NCBI GenBank assembly: GCA_000421085.1
Contig: ATWE01000002.1
Location: forward strand, 124,001 to 188,000
DNA from: Ensifer sp. USDA 6670
GTDB lineage: Bacteria > Pseudomonadota > Alphaproteobacteria > Rhizobiales > Rhizobiaceae
Direction: 5' to 3'
DNA: 64,000 bases
Position numbers and translations under genes: made by a program. The notes below the pieces were generated by a model, which was not told where the DNA came from, ran no database searches, and saw only the letters and a program-made list of their open reading frames with translations. Positions 27,459 to 35,057 of the stretch are shown piece by piece (positions within the stretch are counted from its first letter, which is position 1; every line of letters begins with the position of its first letter).

Positions 27459-29012
27459 CTACTCTTTCGTCACGTCATGGAGATCGAGGAGGAAGGAGGG
27501 CTGCAGCTTGAAGCCCTTGACGGCAGCGGTGGTCACCGCGTTCTGCTTCCAGTTGGCGACGAAAAGCCACGGCGCGTCGTCATGCACGATCGACTGGACC
27601 TCGCCATAGAGCTTGCCGCGTTCGGCCTGGTCCGTGGATCTGCGCGCCTGTTCCAGAAGCTCGTCCAGCCGCGGATTCGAATAATAGCCGGAGTTGAAGC
27701 CTCCCTTGTCGGGCATGGCATCGGTGCGCAACGTCAGATAGGGGACGGTATCCGGATCGTTCGTCATCCAGGCCATCTCGGCCATGTCCGCCTTGCCCTC
27801 GAGGCCGGGATTGACGCGGCCAAGGAAGGTGTTCCACTCGTAGGTCTCGATCTTGACCTTGAAGCCGACCGCCTGGAGATCCGCCTGGATCGCTGCACCC
27901 ATGGTGATCGGATCGAGCATGCCCGAGCCGCCTTCGGTGACGTAGAACGTCACCTGCGGATTTTCGACGCCGGCCTCCGCGAGCAATGCCTTGGCCTTTT
28001 CGGGATCATAGGCATAGGGTTCCACCGAGCTTTCCACCCAGTTGAAGGCGGGTGGTATCGGGCCGGCCGCGACCGTCGCCGTTCTCTGCAGCACGTCGTC
28101 GACCAGCGTTTGCTTGTTCACCGCATGATTGGCCGCCTGGCGCACGCGCTTATCCGCAAAAGGCCCATCCTTGGTGTTCAGGATGGTGAACCAGACATGC
28201 GGCCCCGCCTGCTGAGCCACGGCGAAATTCGCATCCTGCTCAAAGGTAGCGAGATTGTCCGGCGGCACCTCCACCATCACGTCGATACCACCGGCCATCA
28301 TCTCGGCGACACGGGTGTTGGCGTCGGTGATGGGACGGAAGACGACCGCCTGAAGCTTCGCGGCGCCATCCCAGTAGTCCGGATTGCGCTCCACGACGAC
28401 GCGCTGGTTCGACAGCCACTCGACGAATTTGAACGGGCCGGTTCCCGACGGGCTGCGGCCATATTCCTTGCCATGTTTTTCCACGGCGGCCGGCGAAACG
28501 ATCAGACCCGTGGGATAGGCGAGATTTGAAAGGAACGGCGCAAAGGCTTCGCTGAGCTTAAACTCGACCGTATGCTCATCCAGCACGTTGACCGCTTCGA
28601 CGGCGGCGAAGTTGAAGGAGAGCGGGAATGGCCCCGTGCCGTAGAACGGATGGTCTTTCTTCAGCATGCGGTCGAAGTTGAACTTCACCGCCTCGGCACC
28701 GAAATCGGAACCGTCGTGAAACTTCACTCCCTGCCTTAGCTTGAACGTGTAAGTCTTACCATCGTCCGAGATTTTCCAGCTTTCCGCAAGCGCCGGCTCG
28801 ACCTCCAATGTACCGTCCTTGAAACGGACGAGGCCGTCATAGACGTTGACAAGGATGCGGAAGTCATTGGTTGCGGTCACCGTATGCGGGTCCAGAGACT
28901 GCGGCTCGGCAATCTGGCCGACGACGAGAACGTCGGGCGGAGTCTGCGCTGCGGCAGCGCCTGCAAAAGCAAGAGCGGCCAAGGCGATGGCGCTCCGAAA
29001 CAGCCTCTTCAT
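27459..29012 (-). CDS. Periplasmic solute-binding protein of the peptide-type ABC transporter (SBP_bac_5)
   Basis: 517 residues. The Sec signal peptide ends at GAAAAQ near residue 22. The SBP_bac_5 family pattern includes AEPQSLDPHTVTATNDF, LAESWKISDDGKTYTFKLRQ and FHDGSDFGAEAVKFNFDRM. The ligand could be a peptide, glutathione-like compound or opine; the sequence alone does not say. It is the first gene of the operon. Co-orientation with the downstream NAGGN genes raises, but does not prove, a link to compatible-solute metabolism. Confidence 0.9.
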   Translation of the reverse strand: MKRLFRSAIALAALAFAGAAAAQTPPDVLVVGQIAEPQSLDPHTVTATNDFRILVNVYDGLVRFKDGTLEVEPALAESWKISDDGKTYTFKLRQGVKFHDGSDFGAEAVKFNFDRMLKKDHPFYGTGPFPLSFNFAAVEAVNVLDEHTVEFKLSEAFAPFLSNLAYPTGLIVSPAAVEKHGKEYGRSPSGTGPFKFVEWLSNQRVVVERNPDYWDGAAKLQAVVFRPITDANTRVAEMMAGGIDVMVEVPPDNLATFEQDANFAVAQQAGPHVWFTILNTKDGPFADKRVRQAANHAVNKQTLVDDVLQRTATVAAGPIPPAFNWVESSVEPYAYDPEKAKALLAEAGVENPQVTFYVTEGGSGMLDPITMGAAIQADLQAVGFKVKIETYEWNTFLGRVNPGLEGKADMAEMAWMTNDPDTVPYLTLRTDAMPDKGGFNSGYYSNPRLDELLEQARRSTDQAERGKLYGEVQSIVHDDAPWLFVANWKQNAVTTAAVKGFKLQPSFLLDLHDVTKE

Positions 29013-29062
29013 GGGGAAGATCCTTTCGATTTGGCTTCAGTTCGCGAGGATGTATTTATAAG

Positions 29063-29091
29063 GATAAATCTTCTAGCTGCAACAATTTATC
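29063..29091. promoter_or_regulatory. Inverted repeat upstream of the peptide-type ABC operon
   Basis: GATAAAT (29063-29069) and ATTTATC (29085-29091) are mirror copies in an AT-rich stretch 50-80 bases upstream of the binding-protein start. The position suits a promoter/operator, possibly of the FCD GntR regulator at the end of the operon. The rest of 29013-29260 shows no gene. Confidence 0.3.
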
Positions 29092-29260
29092 ATGATTAAA
29101 TTTCCGGACACTCCATCGACCAAGACGCCAAAACGACGTCGGTCCAAAGAGAGCAGCGATTTTTTGATGATGACGATGTCGGATCGGTTGCGACCTGCGC
29201 GTCATCGTATCATCAGATCGGGCTCTCGATCTGAAGGATAACGACCAGGAGGACGACGCG

Positions 29261-29746
29261 ATGTCTAAGAACACCATTTGTCTGTGGTACGACAAGGACG
29301 CCGAGGAAGCCGCCCGCTTCTATGCGGACACCTTCCCAGACAGCAAGATCGGAGCCGTCATCCGCGCGCCCGGCAAATACCCCGACGGAGAGGAAGGAGA
29401 CGTGTTGGTCGTCGAGTTCACGGTGGCGGGTGTCGCGTGCGTCGGATTGAACGGCGGCCCCACATTCAAGCACAGCGAAGCTTTCTCATTCCAGATCAGC
29501 ACCGAGGATCAGGAAGAAACAGATCGCTATTGGAACGCCATCGTCGGCAATGGCGGTCAGGAAAGCGAATGCGGCTGGTGCAAGGATAAGTGGGGAGTAT
29601 CCTGGCAGATCACACCTCGCACTCTAATGGACGCGCTTGCGGCAGGTGGCGAACAGGCAAAACGCGCATTCGACGCGATGATGTCGATGAGGAAAATCGA
29701 CGTAGCTGCGATCGACGCGGCACGAAAAGGGGGTGACACGCCATGA
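29261..29746 (+). CDS. VOC-superfamily protein (PhnB-like, 3-demethylubiquinone-9 3-methyltransferase domain)
   Basis: 161 residues with GGAGGACGACGCG upstream of the ATG. The pattern NTICLWYDKDAEEAARFYAD, then FPDSKIG, the FKHSEAFSFQISTEDQEETD block and WCKDKWGVSWQITP match the PhnB-like group. These are vicinal-oxygen-chelate folds often annotated as 3-demethylubiquinone methyltransferase but without demonstrated methyltransferase activity. It overlaps the DUF4287 gene by ATGA. Real function unknown. Confidence 0.85.
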   Translation: MSKNTICLWYDKDAEEAARFYADTFPDSKIGAVIRAPGKYPDGEEGDVLVVEFTVAGVACVGLNGGPTFKHSEAFSFQISTEDQEETDRYWNAIVGNGGQESECGWCKDKWGVSWQITPRTLMDALAAGGEQAKRAFDAMMSMRKIDVAAIDAARKGGDTP

Positions 29747-29964
29747 ACACCGAGAAGATCAAAGGACCCGCTTCCTATTTTCCAGCGATCGAGAAGAAAT
29801 ACGGCCGTCCGATCCGTGACTGGCAAGCGCTCGTGCGAAAGCACTATCCAGCGAAGCACATGGAACTCGTCGGTATGCTGAAGAGCGAACACGGAATGGG
29901 CCACGGCCATGCAAATGCGGTCGTGGCGCACACTCTCGCGGAAGACAAGCAGGCAGCCGCTTAA
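29743..29964 (+). CDS. DUF4287 protein
   Basis: 73 residues. The sequence SYFPAIEKKYGRPIRDWQAL and HGMGHGHANAVVAHTLAED are the family hallmarks (a YFP..E.KYG..I..W start and a GH.HANA end). These small proteins often sit beside or are fused to DUF5655 or VOC proteins; their role is unknown. It is translationally coupled to the VOC gene. Confidence 0.85.
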   Translation: MNTEKIKGPASYFPAIEKKYGRPIRDWQALVRKHYPAKHMELVGMLKSEHGMGHGHANAVVAHTLAEDKQAAA

Positions 29965-30114
29965 CGGAGCATGGTGCGAGGCGAAACATCTCGTCTGCTT
30001 CCGGCCCTTTGCGGTCGGGGCAAAGACCGTTGCAAAATGGGCAAGACTATTGTTCCACGACAAATTGGAACTGTTCATTTTGCGATAAATTATGCACCAG
30101 AAGCAAAATAATCT

Positions 30115-30141
30115 GGCAATCGACAGCAGCTGTCGATTGCC
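30115..30141. repeat. Perfect 12-bp inverted repeat
   Basis: GGCAATCGACAG (30115-30126), centre CAG, then CTGTCGATTGCC (30130-30141). No T tract follows on either strand. It could be a terminator for the VOC/DUF4287 pair (150 bases away), a mobile-element end, or a protein site. Only the symmetry is certain. Confidence 0.5.
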
Positions 30142-30300
30142 GTGCTACCGGTAGGACTCGCAGCCACCCTGGAATCCTCGTCGGGGGCGATCTTTGCCGC
30201 GCCTGCCTAAACGTCGAAAGCGACAAGGATCGGGCATGGTCCGGACGCGCTGTCCGCACGTTCCTTCGCCAGCCGCTGCAAACATCCTGCGCACGCTGCA

Positions 30301-30390
30301 GTCGGCGCAGGAATAGTCCAGGCTGCACACTTCGCATGCTCGCCTGAGCTTCAGGAAGCCATCGGACGAATGCCCCTGGCCGCAAGGGGG
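30301..30390 (-). pseudogene. DUF983-like gene fragment
   Basis: Read on the minus strand, 30390 to 30301 gives PPCGQGHSSDGFLKLRRACE and then VCSLDYSCAD. DUF983 proteins begin with a C-P-x-C-G zinc-ribbon-like motif, then a GFLK segment and a C-x-x-C-G-L-D-Y-S-F-A-D block, so the likeness is close. Here the first Cys is Pro and the expected following membrane segments are missing, the frame continuing into unrelated Arg-rich sequence. Best read as a truncated, mutated remnant. A short active zinc-finger protein is less likely. Confidence 0.35.
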
Positions 30391-30746
30391 CAGCGACCGC
30401 GCAATCGCGTATGCAGCGGCGACAGAATTTGCACGGAGGCAGGATAGCGCGCCAAGATCGTCCTGATCGAAGGAGCCGGAGCGCGCGCGGCTGTCGGTCA
30501 CATGCCTGCCCTGAGCGGGAGCCACCGACGTCGTGCGTATATAATCGGTCTTTGTCCAAAAATGCTGGGCCGAAATATATATCCAAGGGCATATGGTGCA
30601 AGCGGTATGATGACGATAGTCTCTGTGCCGTACTTGAAGCATAGACCTCAGGCATTCATCAAATTTTGAAGCGATCACGCGCCACCCGGCGCCTTGCTAT
30701 TATTGATATTGGCCTCGGCCCTCTTTTAGTTGACGTGGGCAGAAAC

Positions 30747-31250
30747 ATGCAAGCGCGACGCGTTATCGAGATTGTCCAGTCCGGCGGCTATCTGCCTGCT
30801 GAACTGATCTTGACCGGCTATTGGGCAAGCCAGTCCGGCCTCGTGGTTTTCATTCTCAACGGTGTTACTCCTCAGGCCGTCGATTTGGTGCTGGACCCGA
30901 TCGTCGTGACGCTGCCGATGACGATCCCCGGCGTGCTTTATGTCGACGTCGGGGACAAGACTCGCGTTCGCGAGGCTGTGCTTTTCGCCGAGGAGATTTA
31001 TGCCGCTACCCGATTGTTCCGTCGTCTGACAATTCGTTGCGGCATAGCTCCCAAGCTCATCGCGCCCGTCGACGGGGCAATTCCAAGGCTGGAAATCCGC
31101 ACCCTTTCTGAAAGATACGCCCGCACGCCAGACGTCGCAAAGCCAGAAGTTGCTACGCCTGTCCCCACCGGAAACTGCCTCGGCCGGCGTGCCACTGAGG
31201 CTGCCGGAAGGGCCTGGATTCAGTTGCAAACGTCCGACGTCTCCGTCTGA
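30747..31250 (+). CDS. Hypothetical protein
   Basis: 167 residues from the ATG at 30747; a TTG at 30666 in the same frame would add 27 residues. No family was recognised. The frame from about 30780 to 31080 has GC-rich third positions, typical of coding sequence in this replicon (for example the region translating to PIVVTLPMTIPGVLYVDVGD). The predicted protein has hydrophobic beta-like segments (SGLVVFILNGV, then IVVTLPMTI) and no signal peptide. The last ~50 residues look less coding-like. It sits between decayed DNA and an IS remnant, so it may itself be truncated. Confidence 0.4.
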   Translation: MQARRVIEIVQSGGYLPAELILTGYWASQSGLVVFILNGVTPQAVDLVLDPIVVTLPMTIPGVLYVDVGDKTRVREAVLFAEEIYAATRLFRRLTIRCGIAPKLIAPVDGAIPRLEIRTLSERYARTPDVAKPEVATPVPTGNCLGRRATEAAGRAWIQLQTSDVSV

Positions 31251-31396
31251 CGCAAATCTGCGCAACTGTCTTATTGCTTCGATCATCCCCTTCCGCATCT
31301 CTATGCTTGTCGCAGAGATGACGCCAGCGTCGCGTCTGCGGCGCGGAAATCGTTCTTTCAGCCCAAGGACTTGGTCTGGCTGGATCCCCGTGACAA

Positions 31397-32119
31397 TGTT
31401 TAGCCCGGGGACATGGCGGACGGGTGTTCGGGGAGATGGCTGACACGTCATACTGGCATGGATTTGGCTTCGAAGGGGGTATTCCATGCCATGGCGAGAG
31501 GTATCGACGATGGGAGAGCGGCGGGAGTTTGTGCGACTTGCGCTTGGGGAGGGTGTGAACCGGCGGGAATTGTGCCGACGGTTCGGGATCAGCCCGGATA
31601 TCGGCTATAAATGGCTGGCGCGGTGGGGAGCCGGCGACCGGGAGTTGGCGGATCGCTACGGCGGCCGCATGTAAGCCCGATGCGTTGCAACGAGGCGTTA
31701 GAGGCCGAGGTGCTTGCGGTGCGCGATGCGCATCCGGCCTGGGGGGCGCGCAAAATTGCGGGCTTTCTGGAACGGCAGGGAACCCAACCGCCAGCGGTTT
31801 CGACCGTTCATGCCATCCTCAAGCGCCATGATCGGATCGTAGATGCGCCATGCCGGATCGCCTGCCCGAGCCCGTCTATGACGAGGGCGAGATCGTGCGC
31901 AAGGTTTCCGCCACCAAAGCCTATGTCAGCTTCAAAGGCCGGCTTTGGAAAGTTCCCAAAGCTTTCTGCGGAGAACGCCTCGCCATCCGCCCCCTCGATC
32001 GCGACGGTCACTATGGCGTTTTCTTCGCTGCCCATCACATCGCAACAATCAACTTGACCAACAAGCAATCCGTCAGTGATGTACCCGAACAGGTGTCAGT
32101 TATCTCCCCGGGCTAAACA
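31397..32119 (+). mobile_element. Internally deleted IS481-type insertion sequence
   Basis: Both ends are intact: TGTTTAGCCCGGGGA at 31397-31411 and its exact complement TCCCCGGGCTAAACA at 32105-32119. A second conserved block inside each end (GTTCGGG near 31423-31431 and its complement near 32085-32092) supports these as the true termini. Length is 723 bases against roughly 1.2-1.3 kb for a complete family member. The internal transposase is deleted and frameshifted. No clear target duplication is seen at the flanks. The element could still be mobilised by a full-length relative elsewhere in the genome. Confidence 0.75.
31486..32116 (+). pseudogene. IS481-type transposase remnant
   Basis: Three pieces in different frames. 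31486-31674 encodes the helix-turn-helix start (RRELCRRFGISPDIGYKWLA). A frame change near 31670 leads to SPMRCNEALEAEVLAVRDAH, then GARKIAGFLERQGTQPPAVS and ILKRHDRIVDAP up to about 31845. The C-terminal Mu-transposase-like end (LPEPVYDEGEIVRKVSATKA to the TAA at 32116) follows directly. The DDE catalytic core that should lie between the second and third pieces is missing. The stop codon lies inside the right terminal repeat, as is usual for this family. Confidence 0.8.
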
Positions 32120-32179
32120 ACAGGCACAGGAATGAGGAAAGCAAACACGCCGCGGCGGGTATCCGGCTCTCAAGAGGCC

Positions 32180-34012
32180 TTAGTCGAGCTCGAACCGATC
32201 TTTGTAGTCCTGCCGCAAGTTCGAGGGCTGATCTTCTTTCCGCAAGAAACAATTGCCCACCACGAGGCATTCGATCTCGGTCCCCATGAAGCAGCGGAAA
32301 GCATCCTCCGGGGTGCATACGATCGGCTCGCCGCGGACGTTGAAGCTGGTGTTGACCAATACGGGACAGCCGGTTCGCTGCTTGAACGAGCTTAAAAGCT
32401 CCCAATAGCGTGGATTGGTGTCGCGATGGACGGTCTGCACCCGGGCGGAATAATCCACATGCGTGACGGCTGGGATACCCGATCTCGGAACATTCAGGCG
32501 GTCTATGCCGAACAATGCCGCCTCACCGGCACCGAGAGGCAGCCTGTGGCGATCGAGTACGTCGCCTACAAGCAGCATATAGGGGCTGTCTACGTCGACA
32601 TCGAACCACTCCGCCACGTCCTCACGTCTGACAGAGGGGGCGAAGGGGCGGAAGCTCTCCCGATATTTGACCTTCAGGTTGAGCGTCTTTTGCATGGTCG
32701 GCGATCGCGGATCGCCCAGTATCGACCGTCCACCCAGGGCCCGCGGTCCAAATTCCATGCGCCCCTGCATCCATCCGACCGCCTTTTCGTCGACGATCGC
32801 GTCAACGGTACGCGCGATCACGTCTTCGTCGCTCAAGACTGTGTAGACCGCGCCACTGGCAGTCAGCCGCTTCTCGATCTCCCTTTGGTCGAAAGCCGGG
32901 CCGAGATAGGCCCCTGCCATGCGGTCTCGACCGTCTGGGGATCGCCGGTTACCGAGATAGCCGTGCCAGGCCGCTAACGCCGAGCCGACCGCTCCGCCCG
33001 CATCACCAGCTGCCGGCTGGATCCAGATGTCGTCGAAAATCCGCTCCTTAAGGAGCTTGCCGTTTGCGACGCAATTCAGCGCGACGCCACCGGCGAGACA
33101 AAGGTGACGCTCGCCAGTTTCCTGACGGGCAAAACGGGCGAGCTTCAGAACGGCTTCTTCCGTGACCGCCTGCACCGAAGCGGCGAGATCCATCTCCCGC
33201 TGGGTCAGGGGCGATTCCGGTCTTCGAGGTTCTGCGCCAAACAGTTGATGAAAGGCAGGAGACGTCATGGTGAGACCGGCGCAGTAGTCGAAATAGCGCT
33301 GGTCCAGGCGGAACGAACCGTCCTCCTTCAAGTCGATCAGGTGATCCAGTATTTTCTGTACGAATAACGGACGTCCATAGGGGGCAAGGCCCATCACTTT
33401 ATATTCGCCGGAGTTGACCTTGAAACCCGTATAGTAAGTAAATGCGGAATAAAGTAGCCCCAGCGAATGTGGGAAGCGAATTTCCTTAAGTATGTCGAGG
33501 TCCTTGCCGCGGCCATGACCCAGTGACGTGGTGCACCATTCTCCGACACCGTCCATTGTCAACACCGCGGCGCTCGCAAAGGGCGACGGAAAGAAGGCAC
33601 TAGCCGCGTGCGCCAGATGATGTTCCGTAAACAGGAGCGAGCCGGGCCATTCCTTCACTCCGGCAAGCTTGCCTAGATACCTGCGCAACAGCTTTTTTTG
33701 AAAAAGCTTTTCCTTGATCCAAAGCGGCATCGCCATCCTGAAGGAGCGGAAGCCGCGCGGACTTGTGGCGAGGTAGGTTTCCAGCAGCCGTTCGAACTTC
33801 AGGATCGGTTTGTCGTAGAAGACGACATGGTCGACCTCCGCCATTTCGCACTCGGCCGCAGAGAGGCAATAGGCCACTGCATTGGCAGGAAAGTCGGCAT
33901 CGTGCTTCTTGCGCGTGAACCGCTCCTCCTGCGCCGCGGCAACGATTCGTCCGTCCTCGATTATCGCTGCCGCGCTGTCGTGGTAAAACGCCGAGATACC
34001 CAGAATACGCAT
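32180..34012 (-). CDS. O-carbamoyltransferase, NodU/CmcH family
   Basis: 610 residues. The N-terminal Kae1-like domain shows ILGISAFYHDSAAAIIEDGR, QEERFTRKKHDADFP and the metal-binding EHHLAHAASAFFPSPF. Further on are VLTMDGVGEW and LCLAGGVALNCVANGKL. The C-terminal YrdC-like/CmcH domain shows MEFGPRALGGRSILGDPRSP, YRESFRPFAPSV and CPVLVNTSFNVRGEPIVCTP. The family transfers carbamoyl from carbamoyl phosphate (via carbamoyl-AMP) to a hydroxyl of a sugar or natural product. No nod genes are near, so a Nod factor role is unlikely. With DUF5989 and SxtJ-like genes directly upstream, a surface glycan or secondary metabolite is the probable acceptor. Confidence 0.92.
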   Translation of the reverse strand: MRILGISAFYHDSAAAIIEDGRIVAAAQEERFTRKKHDADFPANAVAYCLSAAECEMAEVDHVVFYDKPILKFERLLETYLATSPRGFRSFRMAMPLWIKEKLFQKKLLRRYLGKLAGVKEWPGSLLFTEHHLAHAASAFFPSPFASAAVLTMDGVGEWCTTSLGHGRGKDLDILKEIRFPHSLGLLYSAFTYYTGFKVNSGEYKVMGLAPYGRPLFVQKILDHLIDLKEDGSFRLDQRYFDYCAGLTMTSPAFHQLFGAEPRRPESPLTQREMDLAASVQAVTEEAVLKLARFARQETGERHLCLAGGVALNCVANGKLLKERIFDDIWIQPAAGDAGGAVGSALAAWHGYLGNRRSPDGRDRMAGAYLGPAFDQREIEKRLTASGAVYTVLSDEDVIARTVDAIVDEKAVGWMQGRMEFGPRALGGRSILGDPRSPTMQKTLNLKVKYRESFRPFAPSVRREDVAEWFDVDVDSPYMLLVGDVLDRHRLPLGAGEAALFGIDRLNVPRSGIPAVTHVDYSARVQTVHRDTNPRYWELLSSFKQRTGCPVLVNTSFNVRGEPIVCTPEDAFRCFMGTEIECLVVGNCFLRKEDQPSNLRQDYKDRFELD

Positions 34013-34025
34013 TGGATTGGTCGGC

Positions 34026-34175
34026 TCAGAACAAGGTGTAGATGAACGGTGCCACCGCGGTACCCTGCGTCAGCACGACCAATGCGCCAAAGACGCCGAG
34101 GACGATGAAGATCGGCAGCAGCCAGAACTTCTTACGGATACCCATATAGGTCCAGAGTTCGCGTACCAGTTCCAT
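34026..34175 (-). CDS. DUF5989 small membrane protein
   Basis: 49 residues, found by reading the gap between two larger genes. ATG at 34175 is preceded by GGAGGAAACGGG. The protein begins MELVRELWTYMGIRKKFWLL, has one transmembrane helix (PIFIVLGVFGALVVLTQG) and ends with APFIYTLF. This is the DUF5989 pattern, a family typically encoded between a carbamoyltransferase gene and an SxtJ-like gene, as here. Function unknown; it probably forms a membrane complex with SxtJ or anchors the carbamoyltransferase. Confidence 0.85.
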   Translation of the reverse strand: MELVRELWTYMGIRKKFWLLPIFIVLGVFGALVVLTQGTAVAPFIYTLF

Positions 34176-34205
34176 CCCGTTTCCTCCACTCGTGAACCCG
34201 AACGA

Positions 34206-34637
34206 TCAGAACTGATTGCGCATCGTCGCCGGGTCAGGTTCGTTTTGTTCCCGTGTCGTCCAATATGTGTCGGCACACTTGTCCAAGGAGGCTGCGAGCG
34301 GATCGTAGCCGCGCCATCTCAGGAACAATCCGATAGGCACGAAGGCCGTGCCGTAGATCAGCAGCATCACAGCAGGATTGACGACCTTGAACATCAGTAG
34401 ACCGAGCCGCATCCAAAGCCGGTTCGGTACCGAAAGCGAGTTGGGGAAAGCAAGCGCCAGCAGGACGAGGACCGTACCGATAGCGGCAAGTCCTACGGAG
34501 ATGGACGATAATGACCCAGTGACCAGCCACCTCACGAGCACGATAGCGAGGAGGATGCCGCCGACGGTATAGCCGAAGCTCCGGTTCGACGGCCCCTCCA
34601 CGGTGTGCTCGGAAAAGGGCTCGTGAGACTTGCTCAT
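34206..34637 (-). CDS. SxtJ-like membrane protein
   Basis: 143 residues from the ATG at 34637 (MSKSHEPFSEHTVEGPSNRS), which has AGGAAGTG upstream; the longer frame has no RBS. Three or four hydrophobic stretches, including YTVGGILLAIVLVRWLV and ISVGLAAIGTVLVLLALAFP, then LWMRLGLLMFKVVNPAVMLL. The ending RWRGYDPLAASLDKCADTYW is the recognisable SxtJ-family tail (named after a saxitoxin cluster gene of unknown function). It is the first gene of a three-gene operon with DUF5989 and the carbamoyltransferase. Confidence 0.85.
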   Translation of the reverse strand: MSKSHEPFSEHTVEGPSNRSFGYTVGGILLAIVLVRWLVTGSLSSISVGLAAIGTVLVLLALAFPNSLSVPNRLWMRLGLLMFKVVNPAVMLLIYGTAFVPIGLFLRWRGYDPLAASLDKCADTYWTTREQNEPDPATMRNQF

Positions 34638-35057
34638 TGGGCACTTCCTGCGCGTCAGTGCTAATCGCTCTTTGAAATACCATCGGCGCGCGGCTTTCGT
34701 TCGCGCCATTCTTGAAATCAATAAGATAAGAGATGTGTATAGAACAAGGGGCGGTCGACCCGGTCAATATACCATTGGATATAGACGGCCATCGATACCA
34801 GATTCAGGTAAGGCGGGGCAGAATCTCGCTCGGACACGTGAAGTATTCAGCATTTTGATGAGACACGAGCAGAAAAACGGCGTATATTCCGCCACGCGAG
34901 TTTTTCCGTATTAATTTTATCTGAAAAAGCATTTTCGTGAAACAAATCATGCGAGATTGAAACTCATATCAACCTGACCATTAGAGAGTGGGTCACCAGA
35001 GCCAGAGGGACTCACAAAAGCTTTTTCGTTGAACGTTTCGCGAGAGGATAGGCCATC
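34638..35057. other. AT-rich divergent intergenic region
   Basis: 420 bases without a gene between the SxtJ-like operon (minus) and the SGNH gene (plus). Base composition is clearly more AT-rich than the coding DNA on both sides, particularly 34840-34980. It must hold the two divergent promoters, but no clear palindrome or known box was recognised. Confidence 0.5.

Larger units (their letters stand above)
29965..30746. other. Decayed accessory DNA, no intact gene recognised
   Basis: About 780 bases after the DUF4287 gene. Open frames here have poor codon-position bias and no convincing start. The stretch contains a perfect 12-bp palindromic hairpin (30115-30141) and a DUF983-like fragment (30301-30390), and has a lower-GC patch near 30040-30120. 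It fits a site of insertion and decay. Confidence 0.5.

Noticed and set aside
30047..30655. 202-codon minus-strand open frame as a gene
   Set aside because: Arg- and Ser-rich translation without motifs; the DUF983-like fragment in the same stretch is in a different frame.
32180..34012. Identification of the carbamoyltransferase as NodU of a Nod factor pathway
   Set aside because: No nod genes or nod boxes are seen nearby, and the SxtJ and DUF5989 partners point to a different acceptor.
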